From an uncultured Rhodobacter sp. (lineage in GTDB: Bacteria; Pseudomonadota; Alphaproteobacteria; Rhodobacterales; Rhodobacteraceae): a DNA stretch of 58,723 bases. The stretch is from the NCBI GenBank assembly GCA_937901435.1, contig CALGTJ010000792.1, positions 1 to 58,723 of the forward strand, given 5' to 3'. Positions 25,446 to 34,458 of this stretch are shown piece by piece. Position 1 is the first letter of the stretch; each line of letters starts with the position of its first letter. The notes beneath the pieces are model-generated. The model was given only the letters and a program-made list of their open reading frames with translations, searched no databases and was not told where the DNA came from. A program made the translations under genes and the position numbers.

Positions 25446-26165
25446 CTATTTTAAACGGTAATGATAGTGTCCCACAACCGTCATCCCAAGGGAAGTATAC
25501 AGCGCATTGGCCTCTGTATTCGCGCAGGTTACCGCCAGTGACAGATGTGCTGCCCCGTTATCTTGGGCCCATTCGGCAGCAGCCCGCAAGATCTTGGCCC
25601 CGACACCCTGACGGCGCAGGCTGGGTACGACTTCGATGGCATGGATCATCGCGATACCATTGTGAATGGCGACAAAACCGACACCCGCAGGCTGGTCGGA
25701 ATGGCGGGCCAGAATCGCCGTTTTGGGAACTGCGACCCGGTTCATAACGGCGATGCGGGCCGGGCCAATACCACCTTCGGCCCAAAGGTCGGGCATGATC
25801 GCCAGCGGGGGCCAAATATGGAAGACCGTGACCAACGGCAGACGTTCACGGGTCAAGGCAGCCACTGGCACCGCATAAAGATCGACCGGGTCAATCACGC
25901 GATAGCCGCGCAGGTCCAACATCTGATCCAGCGCGCTGTGTTCGGGGCGCAGCATGAACAGCGCGTCCTGCCCAAGTGCGCGCATCTCTGTCTCGGCGGT
26001 GGCGATGTCGGCTTCGGTAACGTCGTTTTCCATCGTCGCGGCTGACACACGTTTGCCACCACCTGCCCCTTTGCGGATCATCCAGGGACCCGTGCGGTGC
26101 ATTGCGGCGGCGGGCCATGTGGCCTCTAGCACGTCACAAAGCGTTTTGGTGTCGGGCAGGGTCAT
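25446..26165 (-). CDS. GNAT family N-acetyltransferase
   Basis: A 239-residue acetyltransferase. The GNAT core is in the C-terminal half. The acetyl-CoA loop RRQGVGAKILRAAAEWA follows the strand AMIHAIEVVPSL, near residues 175-200, and the last strand ends NALYTSLGMTVVGHYHYRLK. The N-terminal half (DVLEATWPAAAM) resembles the weaker repeat seen in two-domain GNATs. Substrate unknown. The gene overlaps the CinA-like gene by four bases, so the two are probably coupled. Confidence 0.88.
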   Translation of the reverse strand: MTLPDTKTLCDVLEATWPAAAMHRTGPWMIRKGAGGGKRVSAATMENDVTEADIATAETEMRALGQDALFMLRPEHSALDQMLDLRGYRVIDPVDLYAVPVAALTRERLPLVTVFHIWPPLAIMPDLWAEGGIGPARIAVMNRVAVPKTAILARHSDQPAGVGFVAIHNGIAMIHAIEVVPSLRRQGVGAKILRAAAEWAQDNGAAHLSLAVTCANTEANALYTSLGMTVVGHYHYRLK

Positions 26166-26893
26166 CCGACGAACCCTGCGAACACGTCCCGTAGTTCTGT
26201 CGCGATCCGCGCGACCAAATCGCCGTCGCTGCCCCTGATCACGACGTTCGACCCCATGCCGCTGGCGTTGTTGAACGGGTAGGATCCGATTGACAGGGTC
26301 GGATTCGCGCTGGCCACATCGGCCAAAGGCCCAGCCACATCGCCTTCGGGGCGATCGACGCGGATCGTCTCGCTGATCAAGGGCGCGCCGCCAGTCAGCG
26401 AGGGCACAACAGAGGCGACCATTGCCTGAAAGATCGACGGAACACCGGCCATCACATGCACATTCCCCAGCGTAAAACCGGGTGCGGTTGACACCGGATT
26501 GTCAATCAACGTCGCCCCATCAGGGATACGCGCCATGCGCAGACGCGCCTCGTTCAACTCGATCCCACGGGACGCATAATTGGCAGCCAGCAACGCGCGC
26601 GCATCCTCGCGCACGCCAATCGCCACGCCAAAGGCGGCGGCGATGCAATCGGCGGTGATATCGTCATGGGTTGGCCCAATGCCCCCAGAGGTAAAGATGG
26701 TGTCAAACCTGCCCCGCAGCCCATTCACCGCCTCGACAATAGCGTCTGGGTCGTCGCTCACCACGCGCACTTCTTTCAGGTCGATACCCAGCTTGGTCAT
26801 TTCCCCAGCGAGATGGTACATATTGGCGTCACGTGTGCGCCCGGACAGGATTTCATCCCCGATCACAAGCATCGCAGCGGTTGGGTTGGTCAT
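26162..26893 (-). CDS. CinA-like/molybdopterin-binding domain protein
   Basis: A 243-residue protein with a MoaB/Mog-type domain as found in the N-terminal part of CinA. Diagnostic segments are VIGDEILSGRTRDAN near residue 9 and FTSGGIGPTHDDITAD near 62. The deamidase domain of full-length CinA is absent, as is usual in this alphaproteobacterial subgroup. The family may act on pyridine nucleotides or molybdopterin-like ligands; here the role is unassigned. The start at 26893 is supported by AAGGAG six bases upstream, over an ATG at 26914. First gene of a minus-strand operon and divergent from sfsA by 45 bases. Confidence 0.9.
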   Translation of the reverse strand: MTNPTAAMLVIGDEILSGRTRDANMYHLAGEMTKLGIDLKEVRVVSDDPDAIVEAVNGLRGRFDTIFTSGGIGPTHDDITADCIAAAFGVAIGVREDARALLAANYASRGIELNEARLRMARIPDGATLIDNPVSTAPGFTLGNVHVMAGVPSIFQAMVASVVPSLTGGAPLISETIRVDRPEGDVAGPLADVASANPTLSIGSYPFNNASGMGSNVVIRGSDGDLVARIATELRDVFAGFVG

Positions 26894-26938
26894 CACGCAC
26901 TCCTTGTCGGTCATTTCCTTACGCTATAAGCCTCTGGA

Positions 26939-27643
26939 ATGCGCTTTCAAACCCCTCTCGTTCCTGCCCGCCTGATCCGCCGCTACAAACGCTTTCTGTC
27001 TGACATGCGACTGCAGGACGGGACACAGGTGGTCGCCCATTGTCCCAACCCCGGCGCGATGCTGGGGATGAAGAACGAGGGGCAATTATGCTGGCTGGAA
27101 CCCAATGATGATCCTAAGAAAAAGCTGAAATACGGCTGGCGTCTGGTGGAATTTGAGGGCGGTGCGATGGTGGGCGTGGACACTGGCTGTGCAAACAAGA
27201 TTGTCGCTGAGGCCTTGAACCAAGGCAGTATCCCCGAGCTAGCCGGTTATGCGGGCGCCCGCACCGAGGTGAAATACGGCCAGTCCAGCCGCATCGATTT
27301 TCTGCTGACCGATCCCGGCCTGCCCGACGCCTATGTCGAGGTTAAAAGCGTCACTCTGTCGCGCAATGCGGGCCGCGCAGAGTTTCCCGACAGCGTGACG
27401 GTGCGCGGGGCAAAGCATCTTGTGGAACTGGCGGCGATGGTGGCGCAAGGACACAGGGCCATAATGCTGTATCTGGTGCAGCGCAACGACTGCAAAAACA
27501 TGTGTCTGGCGGCAGATATCGACCCCGCTTATGCAAATGGATTCGCGCAAGCCCGCGCCGCCGGGGTCGAGGTGATCTGTTATGATTGCACTCTGTCGCA
27601 GCATCAGATTACCTTGGCGAGTGCTGTTTCCACCGAATTCTAG
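26939..27643 (+). CDS. sfsA: DNA/RNA nuclease SfsA family protein
   Basis: A 234-residue protein recognised as SfsA, named for sugar fermentation stimulation, with an OB-like N-terminal and a nuclease-like C-terminal domain. Conserved segments are the N-terminal VPARLIRRYKRFLSDM, VAHCPNPGAMLG near 37, RIDFLLTDPGLPDAYVEVKSVTL near 118-140, and FPDSVTVRGAKHLVEL near 149. The D-E-V-K arrangement in YVEVKSVTL fits a PD-(D/E)XK active site. Its biochemical role in vivo is not settled. It is followed 68 bases later by map, a common neighbour in alphaproteobacteria. Confidence 0.95.
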   Translation: MRFQTPLVPARLIRRYKRFLSDMRLQDGTQVVAHCPNPGAMLGMKNEGQLCWLEPNDDPKKKLKYGWRLVEFEGGAMVGVDTGCANKIVAEALNQGSIPELAGYAGARTEVKYGQSSRIDFLLTDPGLPDAYVEVKSVTLSRNAGRAEFPDSVTVRGAKHLVELAAMVAQGHRAIMLYLVQRNDCKNMCLAADIDPAYANGFAQARAAGVEVICYDCTLSQHQITLASAVSTEF

Positions 27644-27711
27644 TGGCCCTATGGCTCTTTTTCACCAGCGCGGTTATGTAGGAAAAAATTCCAAAGCAAT
27701 GGAGCAGCGGC

Positions 27712-28524
27712 GTGGATGAGCGCAACAAAGGTCGCCTGACCAAAGACGGTATCCGTATCTATGAGGATTCGGATTTTGACGGTATGCGCCGCGCGGGCAA
27801 ACTGGCTGCGGAAATTCTGGATGCCATGACGCCTTTGGTGCAGGTCGGCCAGACGACCCAAGAGATCGATCAGGTCATTACGCAGATGGTCGACGAGGCT
27901 GGCGCAAAATCGGCGACCATTGGGTACAAAGGCTATCAACACGCCTCGTGCATTTCGGTCAACCATGTGGTCTGTCATGGCATTCCGGGGCCTAAGATCC
28001 TGAAAGACGGCGACATTTTGAACATCGACGTCACGGTGATCGTGGATGGTTGGTTTGGCGACACAAGTCGGATGTATGTCGCAGGCAAGCTTAGCCGCAA
28101 GACAGAGCGCCTGATCCAGATTACTCATGACGCGCTGTTCAAGGGGATCGAGGCGGTAAAGCCGGGCAATACCTTTGGCGACATCGGCTTTGCGATCCAA
28201 AGCTATGTCGAGGCGGAACGGATGTCGGTTGTGCGCGATTTCTGTGGGCATGGGTTGGGCCGTGTGTTTCATGCGCCGCCAAATGTGCTGCACTATGGAC
28301 GTGCGGGAACCGGGCCAATGCTGGAAGAAGGTATGTTCTTTACCATCGAACCCATGGTCAATCTGGGACGGCCAGAGACCAAAGTGCTGCCTGATGACTG
28401 GACTGCCGTGACCCGTGACAAATCCCTGTCGGCGCAGTTTGAACATTCGGTCGGGGTCACGTCGGACGGCTGCGAGTTGTTTACGGTCTCGCCTGCGGGC
28501 AAGTTCCACCCGACGTGGGATTGA
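27712..28524 (+). CDS. map: Type I methionine aminopeptidase
   Basis: Removes the initiator methionine from nascent proteins. The 270-residue protein has the five metal ligands in conserved segments: Asp in NIDVTVIVDGW and GDTSRMY, His in GHGLGRVFH, Glu in TIEPMV and Glu in QFEHSVGV. The start is a GTG at 27712 with GGAG seven bases upstream; no in-frame ATG is nearby. It is convergent with the HAD gene, six bases away. Confidence 0.96.
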   Translation: MDERNKGRLTKDGIRIYEDSDFDGMRRAGKLAAEILDAMTPLVQVGQTTQEIDQVITQMVDEAGAKSATIGYKGYQHASCISVNHVVCHGIPGPKILKDGDILNIDVTVIVDGWFGDTSRMYVAGKLSRKTERLIQITHDALFKGIEAVKPGNTFGDIGFAIQSYVEAERMSVVRDFCGHGLGRVFHAPPNVLHYGRAGTGPMLEEGMFFTIEPMVNLGRPETKVLPDDWTAVTRDKSLSAQFEHSVGVTSDGCELFTVSPAGKFHPTWD

Positions 28525-28529
28525 TCGCT

Positions 28530-29180
28530 TTATAGCCCCAGAAGCCCCGGCAAGTCTGCCATCCGGTGAAACACTTCTGCCCCCTCGGCGGCCAGCCTCG
28601 TGCCGTCGTCATGCTCGGCAAAGCCCATCCCCCGCATTCCGGCGCGGCGCGCGGCGATGCATCCCATAGGGCTATCGTCGACAACGGCGCAGCGTTCCGG
28701 GGCAATGCCATAATCCTTCGCCGTCAACAGGAACATACCCGGTTCCGGCTTGGCAATGCCGACGGAATGGGCGGAATAGAGGTGGTCCTTTAGCCGGGCG
28801 TGCAATTCTTTATGCTGCCCCAGCGTTATTGCCATTTTTTCAAGGCTTCCGTTCGAGCCAACGGCATAAGGAATGCCAGCCGCGTCGAGCCGATCCATCA
28901 CAGCCTCAATCCCCGCGATCAGGGGCGTGCCCTTTGCGAGGGCCTCGTACATGCGCTCATAGAAATACGCGACCCAGTTGTCGGGCAGATCCGCACCCTT
29001 TGCTTTGGCCTTTTCCGCGACGGTCTGCATGGTGCCCCCGACAAAAGTCCGCTCTATCTCGGCTAGGGGCAAGTCCAGACCACGGCATATCAGTTCTTCT
29101 TGCAGCAGAAGGTTGGTTATCGTCTCGCTGTCCACGATCACGCCGTCGCAGTCGAAAATTACCATATCAGGGCGGGTCAT
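28530..29180 (-). CDS. HAD family hydrolase (beta-phosphoglucomutase-like)
   Basis: A 216-residue HAD-IA phosphatase or phosphomutase. Motif I is FDCDGVIVDSE at residues 9-19 with both catalytic aspartates, motif II is VGSNGS near 107, motif III the lysine in GIAKPEP near 141, and motif IV VVDDSPMG near 166. A helical cap lies between motifs I and II. The substrate is probably a small sugar phosphate, but this cannot be told. It overlaps rsmD by four bases and ends a three-gene minus-strand operon. Confidence 0.9.
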   Translation of the reverse strand: MTRPDMVIFDCDGVIVDSETITNLLLQEELICRGLDLPLAEIERTFVGGTMQTVAEKAKAKGADLPDNWVAYFYERMYEALAKGTPLIAGIEAVMDRLDAAGIPYAVGSNGSLEKMAITLGQHKELHARLKDHLYSAHSVGIAKPEPGMFLLTAKDYGIAPERCAVVDDSPMGCIAARRAGMRGMGFAEHDDGTRLAAEGAEVFHRMADLPGLLGL

Positions 29181-29743
29181 GGGGCAGTCCTTTGCAAAAT
29201 CGTAATGTGTGTATCGCCGTATCGGCGCGAGTCATGGGTCTTGAATCCGGGCGGCGCGACCTGTGGCGCGTTTTCTTCCCAGACGATCAGCGCCTCTGGG
29301 CCCAACCAGCCGCCAGCCTCTGCGGCAGTCAGAGCGCGCTGTCCAAGGCCTTTGCCATAGGGTGGATCGAGAAAGACCAGCGTGAAGGGCGCGACCAGAC
29401 AAGGCCCAAGCCGGGTGGCGTCGCGCGCAATCATTCTGGTGGCGTCATGGGCCTGCATTGCCTTTGTGTTGTCGCGGATCAGGGCGCGCGCCTTGGCACC
29501 GTCATCCACGAATGTCACATGGGACGCGCCGCGCGAGAGCGCCTCGAACCCAAGCGCGCCGGTGCCGGCAAACAGATCCAGCACGCGGGCCTCCAGCAAG
29601 GGCGTGCCGTAATGGCCGCTGGTCAGGACGTTGAACAGGCTCTCGCGTACCCGGTCACTGGTCGGGCGCAGATGGGCGGCTATGTCGCCCTTGCCCACCT
29701 CTGCCAACCGCAGACCGCGTTTCTGACCGCTGATAATGCGCAA
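29177..29743 (-). CDS. rsmD: 16S rRNA (guanine(966)-N(2))-methyltransferase
   Basis: Methylates G966 of 16S rRNA in the small subunit. The 188-residue protein starts MRIISGQKRGLRL, typical of RsmD. It has the SAM-binding segment VLDLFAGTGALGFEALSRG near residues 51-69 and the amino-methyltransferase motif IV DPPYG near 125. Length matches the family. It is three bases after the FAD-dependent oxidoreductase and overlaps the HAD gene by four bases. Confidence 0.95.
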   Translation of the reverse strand: MRIISGQKRGLRLAEVGKGDIAAHLRPTSDRVRESLFNVLTSGHYGTPLLEARVLDLFAGTGALGFEALSRGASHVTFVDDGAKARALIRDNTKAMQAHDATRMIARDATRLGPCLVAPFTLVFLDPPYGKGLGQRALTAAEAGGWLGPEALIVWEENAPQVAPPGFKTHDSRRYGDTHITILQRTAP

Positions 29744-29746
29744 GGT

Positions 29747-30952
29747 CTAGGCCTTCAGCAGGGGTTTAAGGTCGGCCTCTGCATCGGCGATCACGGCAGG
29801 GTCGGGAGATTTCCCCATCTCAATCAGGCGCTTGCCCACCATATAGGCGCGTGCGTCGTTCATCGCGTCCACGGCCAGCAGGGTCTCGCTGCAGTAGTAC
29901 CAGAACGATACCGCCGCGCCGCTGCCACGTGTGACGATGCGGTCATACCCGGTGTTCAGCCCGGCGATTTGCAGTTTCGTGTCATATTGATCGGACCAGA
30001 ACCACGGCATCGGCACATAGTCCTTGTCAGCCCCCAGCATGTTCTCGGCCACGCATTCGGCCTGATCAATGGCGTTTTGTACGCTTTCCAACCGGATCCG
30101 CACGCCATTGTACGGCAGTGAGGTACAGTCGCCCGCTGCCCAGATGAAAGGGTCAGAAGTGCGTCCCTTGATGTCCACCGCGATCCCGTTGTCGAGGGTG
30201 ATCCATGCGTCCTCGGCCAGCTTGACATTGGGCGTGACGCCAATACCGACGATGACAATGTCACAGGGCAGCTCTGTGCCATCGGACAGGATCGCGCCGG
30301 TGACGTGATCCTCGCCTGTCAGCCGTTCGAGCCCCATTTGTTCTCGGATATCAACGCCATGACTGGTGTGCAGGGCGCGGAAATAGGCAGAGGTTTCCGG
30401 CGAGGCGACCCGTTGCAGGATGCGGTCTGCCATCTCGATCAGCGTGACGGTCATCCCACTGAGGGCGGCAACGGCAGCGGCCTCTAGCCCGATATAACCG
30501 CCCCCCACGATCAGAATGCGTGCCCCCTCGACAAAGGCGGGGGCCATTGCGTCTACATCGGCAAGGCTGCGCACCGTGTGCACGCCATTCAACGCGCCCC
30601 CAATGGCGGCAGGTAAGGTGCGGGGGGCCGATCCGGTTGTCAGGGCAAGCTGGCTATAGGGGATCGTCGTGCCGTCCACATCAACGCTCTTGGCGTCGCG
30701 GTCGATGGACAGGGCTGTCTTTGACGTCAGCAGGGCGATATTATTCTCGGCATAAAAACTTTCAGGGCGCAGATATAGGCGTTCCAGATCCATCTGACCA
30801 AGCAGGTATTTCTTGGACAGGGGCGGGCGCTGATAGGGAGGCGCAGATTCCGCGCCGATCAGGGTAATGGCGCCGTCAAAGCCCAGATTGCGCAATTTCA
30901 CGACCAAAGAAGACCCGGCCTGACCCGCCCCGATTATGACAATATCATCCAT
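29747..30952 (-). CDS. FAD-dependent ferredoxin reductase-type NAD(P)H oxidoreductase
   Basis: A 401-residue flavoprotein of the putidaredoxin/rhodocoxin reductase type. The N-terminal FAD motif is VIIGAGQAG at residues 4-12 and a second Rossmann motif for NAD(P)H is ILIVGGGYIGLEAA near 145-158. The segment WAAGDCTSLPY near 270 and the C-terminal reductase domain fit. It would pass electrons from NAD(P)H to a ferredoxin, which is not visible nearby. The frame is open for another 150 codons upstream, but the family start is the ATG at 30952. Divergent from the peroxiredoxin gene with an 85-base gap. Confidence 0.92.
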   Translation of the reverse strand: MDDIVIIGAGQAGSSLVVKLRNLGFDGAITLIGAESAPPYQRPPLSKKYLLGQMDLERLYLRPESFYAENNIALLTSKTALSIDRDAKSVDVDGTTIPYSQLALTTGSAPRTLPAAIGGALNGVHTVRSLADVDAMAPAFVEGARILIVGGGYIGLEAAAVAALSGMTVTLIEMADRILQRVASPETSAYFRALHTSHGVDIREQMGLERLTGEDHVTGAILSDGTELPCDIVIVGIGVTPNVKLAEDAWITLDNGIAVDIKGRTSDPFIWAAGDCTSLPYNGVRIRLESVQNAIDQAECVAENMLGADKDYVPMPWFWSDQYDTKLQIAGLNTGYDRIVTRGSGAAVSFWYYCSETLLAVDAMNDARAYMVGKRLIEMGKSPDPAVIADAEADLKPLLKA

Positions 30953-31037
30953 GGTTTCATCCCTGCTCTGGTCGCGCGCTGTGATCCCTCCTATATCGTG
31001 AGACAGTCGAGACGCAATCAAAGAAGAGGGACGGATC

Positions 31038-31526
31038 ATGGCAATTGCTGTAGGAGACAAATTACCCGGGGCGACATTGGCGCTGATGGGGGGCGAGGGC
31101 CCGACGACGGTTGCGCTGGGCGATAAGCTTGCCGGGCGCAAGGTGGTGATATTTGGGTTGAACGGTGCCTTTACAGGCACTTGCACCAGCGCACATGTGC
31201 CAAGCTTTATGCGTACGCTGCCCGGCCTGACCGATAAAGGGGTGGATGAGGTGATCTGTGTGTCGGTCAATGACCCATTCGTAATGCAGGCGTGGTCTGA
31301 ACAGACCGGTGCGGGCGCGGCTGGCATCACCATGCTGGGCGACCCGATGAGCGAGTTCACCAAGGCGGTCGGCATGGATTTCTCTGCACCGCCCATTGGG
31401 TTTGTGGACCGGTCCAAGCGCTATGCGCTTTATGCCGAAGACGGCGTTGTGAAGGTGTTCCACGCCGAAGAAAGCCCCGGAGTCTGTGAGATTTCCGGCG
31501 GCGAGGCAATGCTGGCCGCGATCTGA
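31038..31526 (+). CDS. Peroxiredoxin (Prx5 family)
   Basis: A 162-residue thiol peroxidase. The peroxidatic cysteine is Cys49 in GLNGAFTGTCTSAHVPSF, the Prx5 signature with Thr in place of the usual second Pro. Cys75-region and C-terminal cysteine (GVCEISG) could act in resolution. It reduces hydrogen and alkyl peroxides in the cytoplasm, probably with glutathione or glutaredoxin. The opposite gene is a flavoprotein reductase, but a direct link is only inference. It is followed by a tandem repeat and a terminator-like hairpin. Confidence 0.93.
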   Translation: MAIAVGDKLPGATLALMGGEGPTTVALGDKLAGRKVVIFGLNGAFTGTCTSAHVPSFMRTLPGLTDKGVDEVICVSVNDPFVMQAWSEQTGAGAAGITMLGDPMSEFTKAVGMDFSAPPIGFVDRSKRYALYAEDGVVKVFHAEESPGVCEISGGEAMLAAI

Positions 31527-31530
31527 TCCC

Positions 31531-31562
31531 AGTGTGTGGTGACCAAAGTGTGAGGTGACCAA
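31531..31562 (+). repeat. Tandem 16-base direct repeat after the peroxiredoxin gene
   Basis: AGTGTGTGGTGACCAA (31531-31546) is followed immediately by AGTGTGAGGTGACCAA (31547-31562), differing at one base. It starts four bases after the peroxiredoxin stop codon and ends just before a hairpin. It looks like a local duplication. Confidence 0.8.
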
Positions 31563-31566
31563 AATG

Positions 31567-31588
31567 GGCGCTTCCGCGCGCCTATTTT
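31567..31588 (+). terminator. Probable terminator of the peroxiredoxin gene
   Basis: GGCGC (31567-31571) pairs with GCGCC (31578-31582) around a six-base loop and is followed by TATTTTAT. The stem is short and the T-run interrupted, so the call is moderate. Confidence 0.5.
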
Positions 31589-31640
31589 ATGCAGGTTTGA
31601 AGGCGACGCTCTTTGGTTAGGGTGTCGCCCTTTGCATGGG

Positions 31641-31937
31641 CTATCCCGCCAGCGCATCCATCTTTTTGGCGAGTTTGATGTCTAGGTCTGACAGGCCGTC
31701 AACATCATGGGTCGTCAGAGTGACGTTCACGGTTTTATAGACATTTGACCATTCTGGGTGATGGTTCCATTTTTCTGCCCACAGCGCAGCGCGGGTCATA
31801 AAACCGAAGGCGTCGACGAAATTCTTGAACACATAGGTTTTGCTGATTGCGTCGCGTTTGGGGTCCATGATCCAGCCAACTTGCAAAAGTGGGTCCAGGT
31901 GGGTCTTGCGGTCACTGTCGTTCAATCGCTCTGACAT
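31641..31937 (-). CDS. phhB: 4a-hydroxytetrahydrobiopterin dehydratase (pterin carbinolamine dehydratase)
   Basis: A 98-residue protein that regenerates dihydropterin from the carbinolamine formed by aromatic amino acid hydroxylases. The family core is [23 protein letters not shown] (about residues 62-84), with the catalytic His pair and Trp, preceded by [11 protein letters not shown]. No phenylalanine hydroxylase gene is seen in the window. The ATG overlaps the stop of the upstream acetyltransferase-like gene (TAATG), so it is translated from the same message. Confidence 0.92.
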   Translation of the reverse strand: MSERLNDSDRKTHLDPLLQVGWIMDPKRDAISKTYVFKNFVDAFGFMTRAALWAEKWNHHPEWSNVYKTVNVTLTTHDVDGLSDLDIKLAKKMDALAG

Positions 31938-33118
31938 TAATCCTCCGATGTGATTTTGCGGAACGGGCCATAGCTGGTCAGGATTTCGATCTCTTCGTCC
32001 ACAGCGGCGCGTTCGGCCTTTAGATATTCGTCGATGGCGTGGCGGAATCCGTCGTCTGCGATCCAATGCAGCGAGTGGCATTGCACGGGCAGGTAGCCCC
32101 GCGCGAGTTTGTGCTGACCCTGTGCGCCAGCCTCGACGCGGGACAGGCCGTGCCGGATCGCATAGTCGATGGCCTGATAATAGCAGAGTTCAAAGTGCAG
32201 ACAGGGGTGGTCTTCGACACAGCCCCAATACCGCCCGTACAGCGTATCGCGGGCGATGAAATTCAGCGCGCCGGCCACATAGCGCCCCTGATCCTCAGCC
32301 AGGACCAGCAGGATATCGTCGCGCAGATGCTTTTGCGCCTCGTCAAAAAACGCGCGGGTGAGATAGGGCGTGCCCCATTTGCGCGCGCCGGTGTCCTGAT
32401 AGAACTGCCAGAAGGCGTCCCAATGCTCTGGCTGGATGTGCTCTCCGGTCAACTCAAGGATCTGCCCGCCAAAGGCCTGCGCCGTGGCGCGTTCCTTGCG
32501 GATGTTCTTGCGTTTACGTGACGAGAGATCACCAAGGAAGGCGTCGAAATCGGTGTAGTCCCGGTTCACCCAATGGAATTGATCAGTGATGCGGTGCATC
32601 AACCCCATCTGCTTGCCCGCCTCGGCCTCTGCCTCTGTGCAAAAGGTGATATGCAGAGAGGACAGGCGGTTTTCGGCGGCCAGTTGCACAGCCCCTTGAA
32701 CCAGCGCGGATTGGCCGACCTCGTCGAAGCCCGGTTTGACAAGGTAACGCCGACCTGTGGCAGGGGTAAAGGGTACTGCGATCTGCAGTTTGGGATAATA
32801 GCGCCCGCCTGCACGTTCGAACGCGTGGCCCCAGTTTTGATCAAAGATGTATTCGCCCTGACTGTGGCCCTTGGCATAGACGGGCGCGGTGGCGATGATC
32901 TGGCCATCCAGTTGCGCCGTGATGTAGCGGGGCGACCAGCCCGTGCCTGTGCCAACCGACCGCGAGACCTCTAGCGCGCGCAGGAACCGCCATGTGGTGA
33001 AAGGGTCATCAGGCCGCCCGCCATCGCTGACCTCTGGACAGGCGCAGGCATCCCAGTCCTCGGGCGCAATTTCGGCCAGAGAGCCGAGCACGTTGATCTC
33101 GATTTGGGTGTCACTCAT
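31937..33118 (-). CDS. GNAT family/FemAB-like protein (DUF482)
   Basis: A 393-residue cytoplasmic protein of the PF04339 (DUF482) family, often labelled peptidoglycan biosynthesis/recognition from its FemAB-like double GNAT fold. Typical segments are [18 protein letters not shown] near residues 43-60, [16 protein letters not shown] near 215, [15 protein letters not shown] near 255, and the C-terminal [34 protein letters not shown]. The substrate is not established. I use the ATG at 33118 rather than one 13 codons upstream because the conserved region begins there. Coupled to phhB. Confidence 0.88.
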   Translation of the reverse strand: MSDTQIEINVLGSLAEIAPEDWDACACPEVSDGGRPDDPFTTWRFLRALEVSRSVGTGTGWSPRYITAQLDGQIIATAPVYAKGHSQGEYIFDQNWGHAFERAGGRYYPKLQIAVPFTPATGRRYLVKPGFDEVGQSALVQGAVQLAAENRLSSLHITFCTEAEAEAGKQMGLMHRITDQFHWVNRDYTDFDAFLGDLSSRKRKNIRKERATAQAFGGQILELTGEHIQPEHWDAFWQFYQDTGARKWGTPYLTRAFFDEAQKHLRDDILLVLAEDQGRYVAGALNFIARDTLYGRYWGCVEDHPCLHFELCYYQAIDYAIRHGLSRVEAGAQGQHKLARGYLPVQCHSLHWIADDGFRHAIDEYLKAERAAVDEEIEILTSYGPFRKITSED

Positions 33119-33166
33119 CACTTTTTCCGTTCGCTCATGATGAGTGTGGCGCGCCATGGCCTCGCG

Positions 33167-33922
33167 TCAAGGCGTGTAGCCTTCGAAGGTTATGTTCTGA
33201 GCGATCTTGCGCGCCTCTGTTTCCTGACCCGCATCGCGGACCGTCCAGCAGAGGATATTCGCGCCTTGTGCCATCAACTCCTGCACGCGGCGGCGCGTCA
33301 GATCAGCGCGGTCGTGACTGATGAAACTGGACCCGGCGGCGTCGAAATCAGGGATGTCGCGCAGACGGTCCAGTGTTGCCGGGGGTACTGTGTCCCACTC
33401 GTCTTTGTCAAAGTCACAGGTCACCAGCCCACGCGGCATATCAGGCAGAAAATCTGCCATCTTTGCAATGCTGTGCGGGTTGAAAGACATAACGGCGGCG
33501 TCGCCGGTGTAGTTGCGCAGGGCCTCGGCCACAGCGTATTCCAAAGGGCCAATGTCGGGACCAAGCCCGCCATCCTGATCCTTGATTTCGATCAGCAGGG
33601 GCACACGCCCAGCAACATAATCCAACACCTGTATCAGGGTTGGGACGGTCCCGGTGCCACCGATCAGGGGGATCGCCCTCAAAGCCTCTGTCGTGCGGTC
33701 GGCGATGGGGCCAGCCTCGGCTGTCAGGCGATCGAGGTTATAGTCGTGAAACACCATCGCCGCATCGTCCAGAGAGCGTTGTACATCCAATTCGATGCCA
33801 TATCCCGCCTCAATCGCCGCCTCAAAGGCCGCGATTGAGTTTTCCGGGACACCCGCCGCTACATCGTGAAACCCGCGATGGGCGATGGGGCGGGTCAGGA
33901 AAGACGCGGGCAGGCGGTTCAT
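33167..33922 (-). CDS. Glycerophosphodiester phosphodiesterase family protein
   Basis: A 251-residue TIM-barrel phosphodiesterase. The GDPD signature is complete: His15-Arg16 in IAHRGFH, Glu28 in PENS, the Glu43-x-Asp45 pair in GIELDVQ, and His58 in VFHDYNLDRL. No signal peptide is visible, so it probably acts in the cytoplasm on glycerophosphodiesters from phospholipid turnover. It overlaps the RidA gene upstream by four bases, indicating coupling. Confidence 0.93.
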   Translation of the reverse strand: MNRLPASFLTRPIAHRGFHDVAAGVPENSIAAFEAAIEAGYGIELDVQRSLDDAAMVFHDYNLDRLTAEAGPIADRTTEALRAIPLIGGTGTVPTLIQVLDYVAGRVPLLIEIKDQDGGLGPDIGPLEYAVAEALRNYTGDAAVMSFNPHSIAKMADFLPDMPRGLVTCDFDKDEWDTVPPATLDRLRDIPDFDAAGSSFISHDRADLTRRRVQELMAQGANILCWTVRDAGQETEARKIAQNITFEGYTP

Positions 33923-34389
33923 TTGATCTGAAAGATGCCTTCGATTTCAACGGCAACGCCCAGTGGCAGCGACCCTGCCGAAACGGCAGACCGTGCGTGA
34001 CGACCGGCATCGCCCAGGGCCTCGACAAGGAAATCGGATGCGCCGTTGACGACTTTGGGCTGCTCGGTGAAATCAGCGGTCGAGTTGACGAAACCGGTCA
34101 GCTTGACCACCCGCACCAGACGATCCAGATCGCCGCCACAGGCAGATTTGACCTGCGACAGAAGGCTGATGGCACAGGTGCGCGCGGCAGCGGCCCCGGC
34201 AGCGGTGTCCAGTTCTGCACCAAGCTTTCCAAGGATCAGTCCGTCTGCATTCTGGCTGATCTGGCCAGAAACATAGAGGATATCACCCACCTGCACGCTT
34301 GGCACATAGTTGGCGGCTGGTGCAGGGGCTTGGGTAAGGGTGACGCAAAGTTCGGCCAGACGGGCCTCATAGTTTCCGCTCATCATCAT
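33919..34389 (-). CDS. RidA family protein (YjgF/UK114)
   Basis: A 156-residue member of the RidA superfamily, whose founding enzyme hydrolyses reactive enamine and imine intermediates from amino acid metabolism. Conserved parts are GDILYVSGQISQNADG near residue 32 and the C-terminal HARSAVSAGSLPLGVAVEIEGIF, which keeps the arginine and glutamate seen in active family members. It belongs to the longer YjgF-like subgroup with VNSTADFTEQPKVVNGAS. Three consecutive ATGs start the frame; AAGGA upstream fits any of them. Overlaps the GDPD gene. Confidence 0.92.
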   Translation of the reverse strand: MMMSGNYEARLAELCVTLTQAPAPAANYVPSVQVGDILYVSGQISQNADGLILGKLGAELDTAAGAAAARTCAISLLSQVKSACGGDLDRLVRVVKLTGFVNSTADFTEQPKVVNGASDFLVEALGDAGRHARSAVSAGSLPLGVAVEIEGIFQIK

Positions 34390-34458
34390 ATTCCTTCCGG
34401 GAAAGTTGGATTTGGCCAGAGGCTACCCCGCTGGCGCGTCATGCGGAATAGCAAAAAC

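Noticed and set aside
28829..30121. Open plus-strand frame of about 430 codons across the HAD, rsmD and reductase genes
   Set aside because: It crosses three well-supported genes on the other strand, and the composition is Arg/Pro-rich without motifs.
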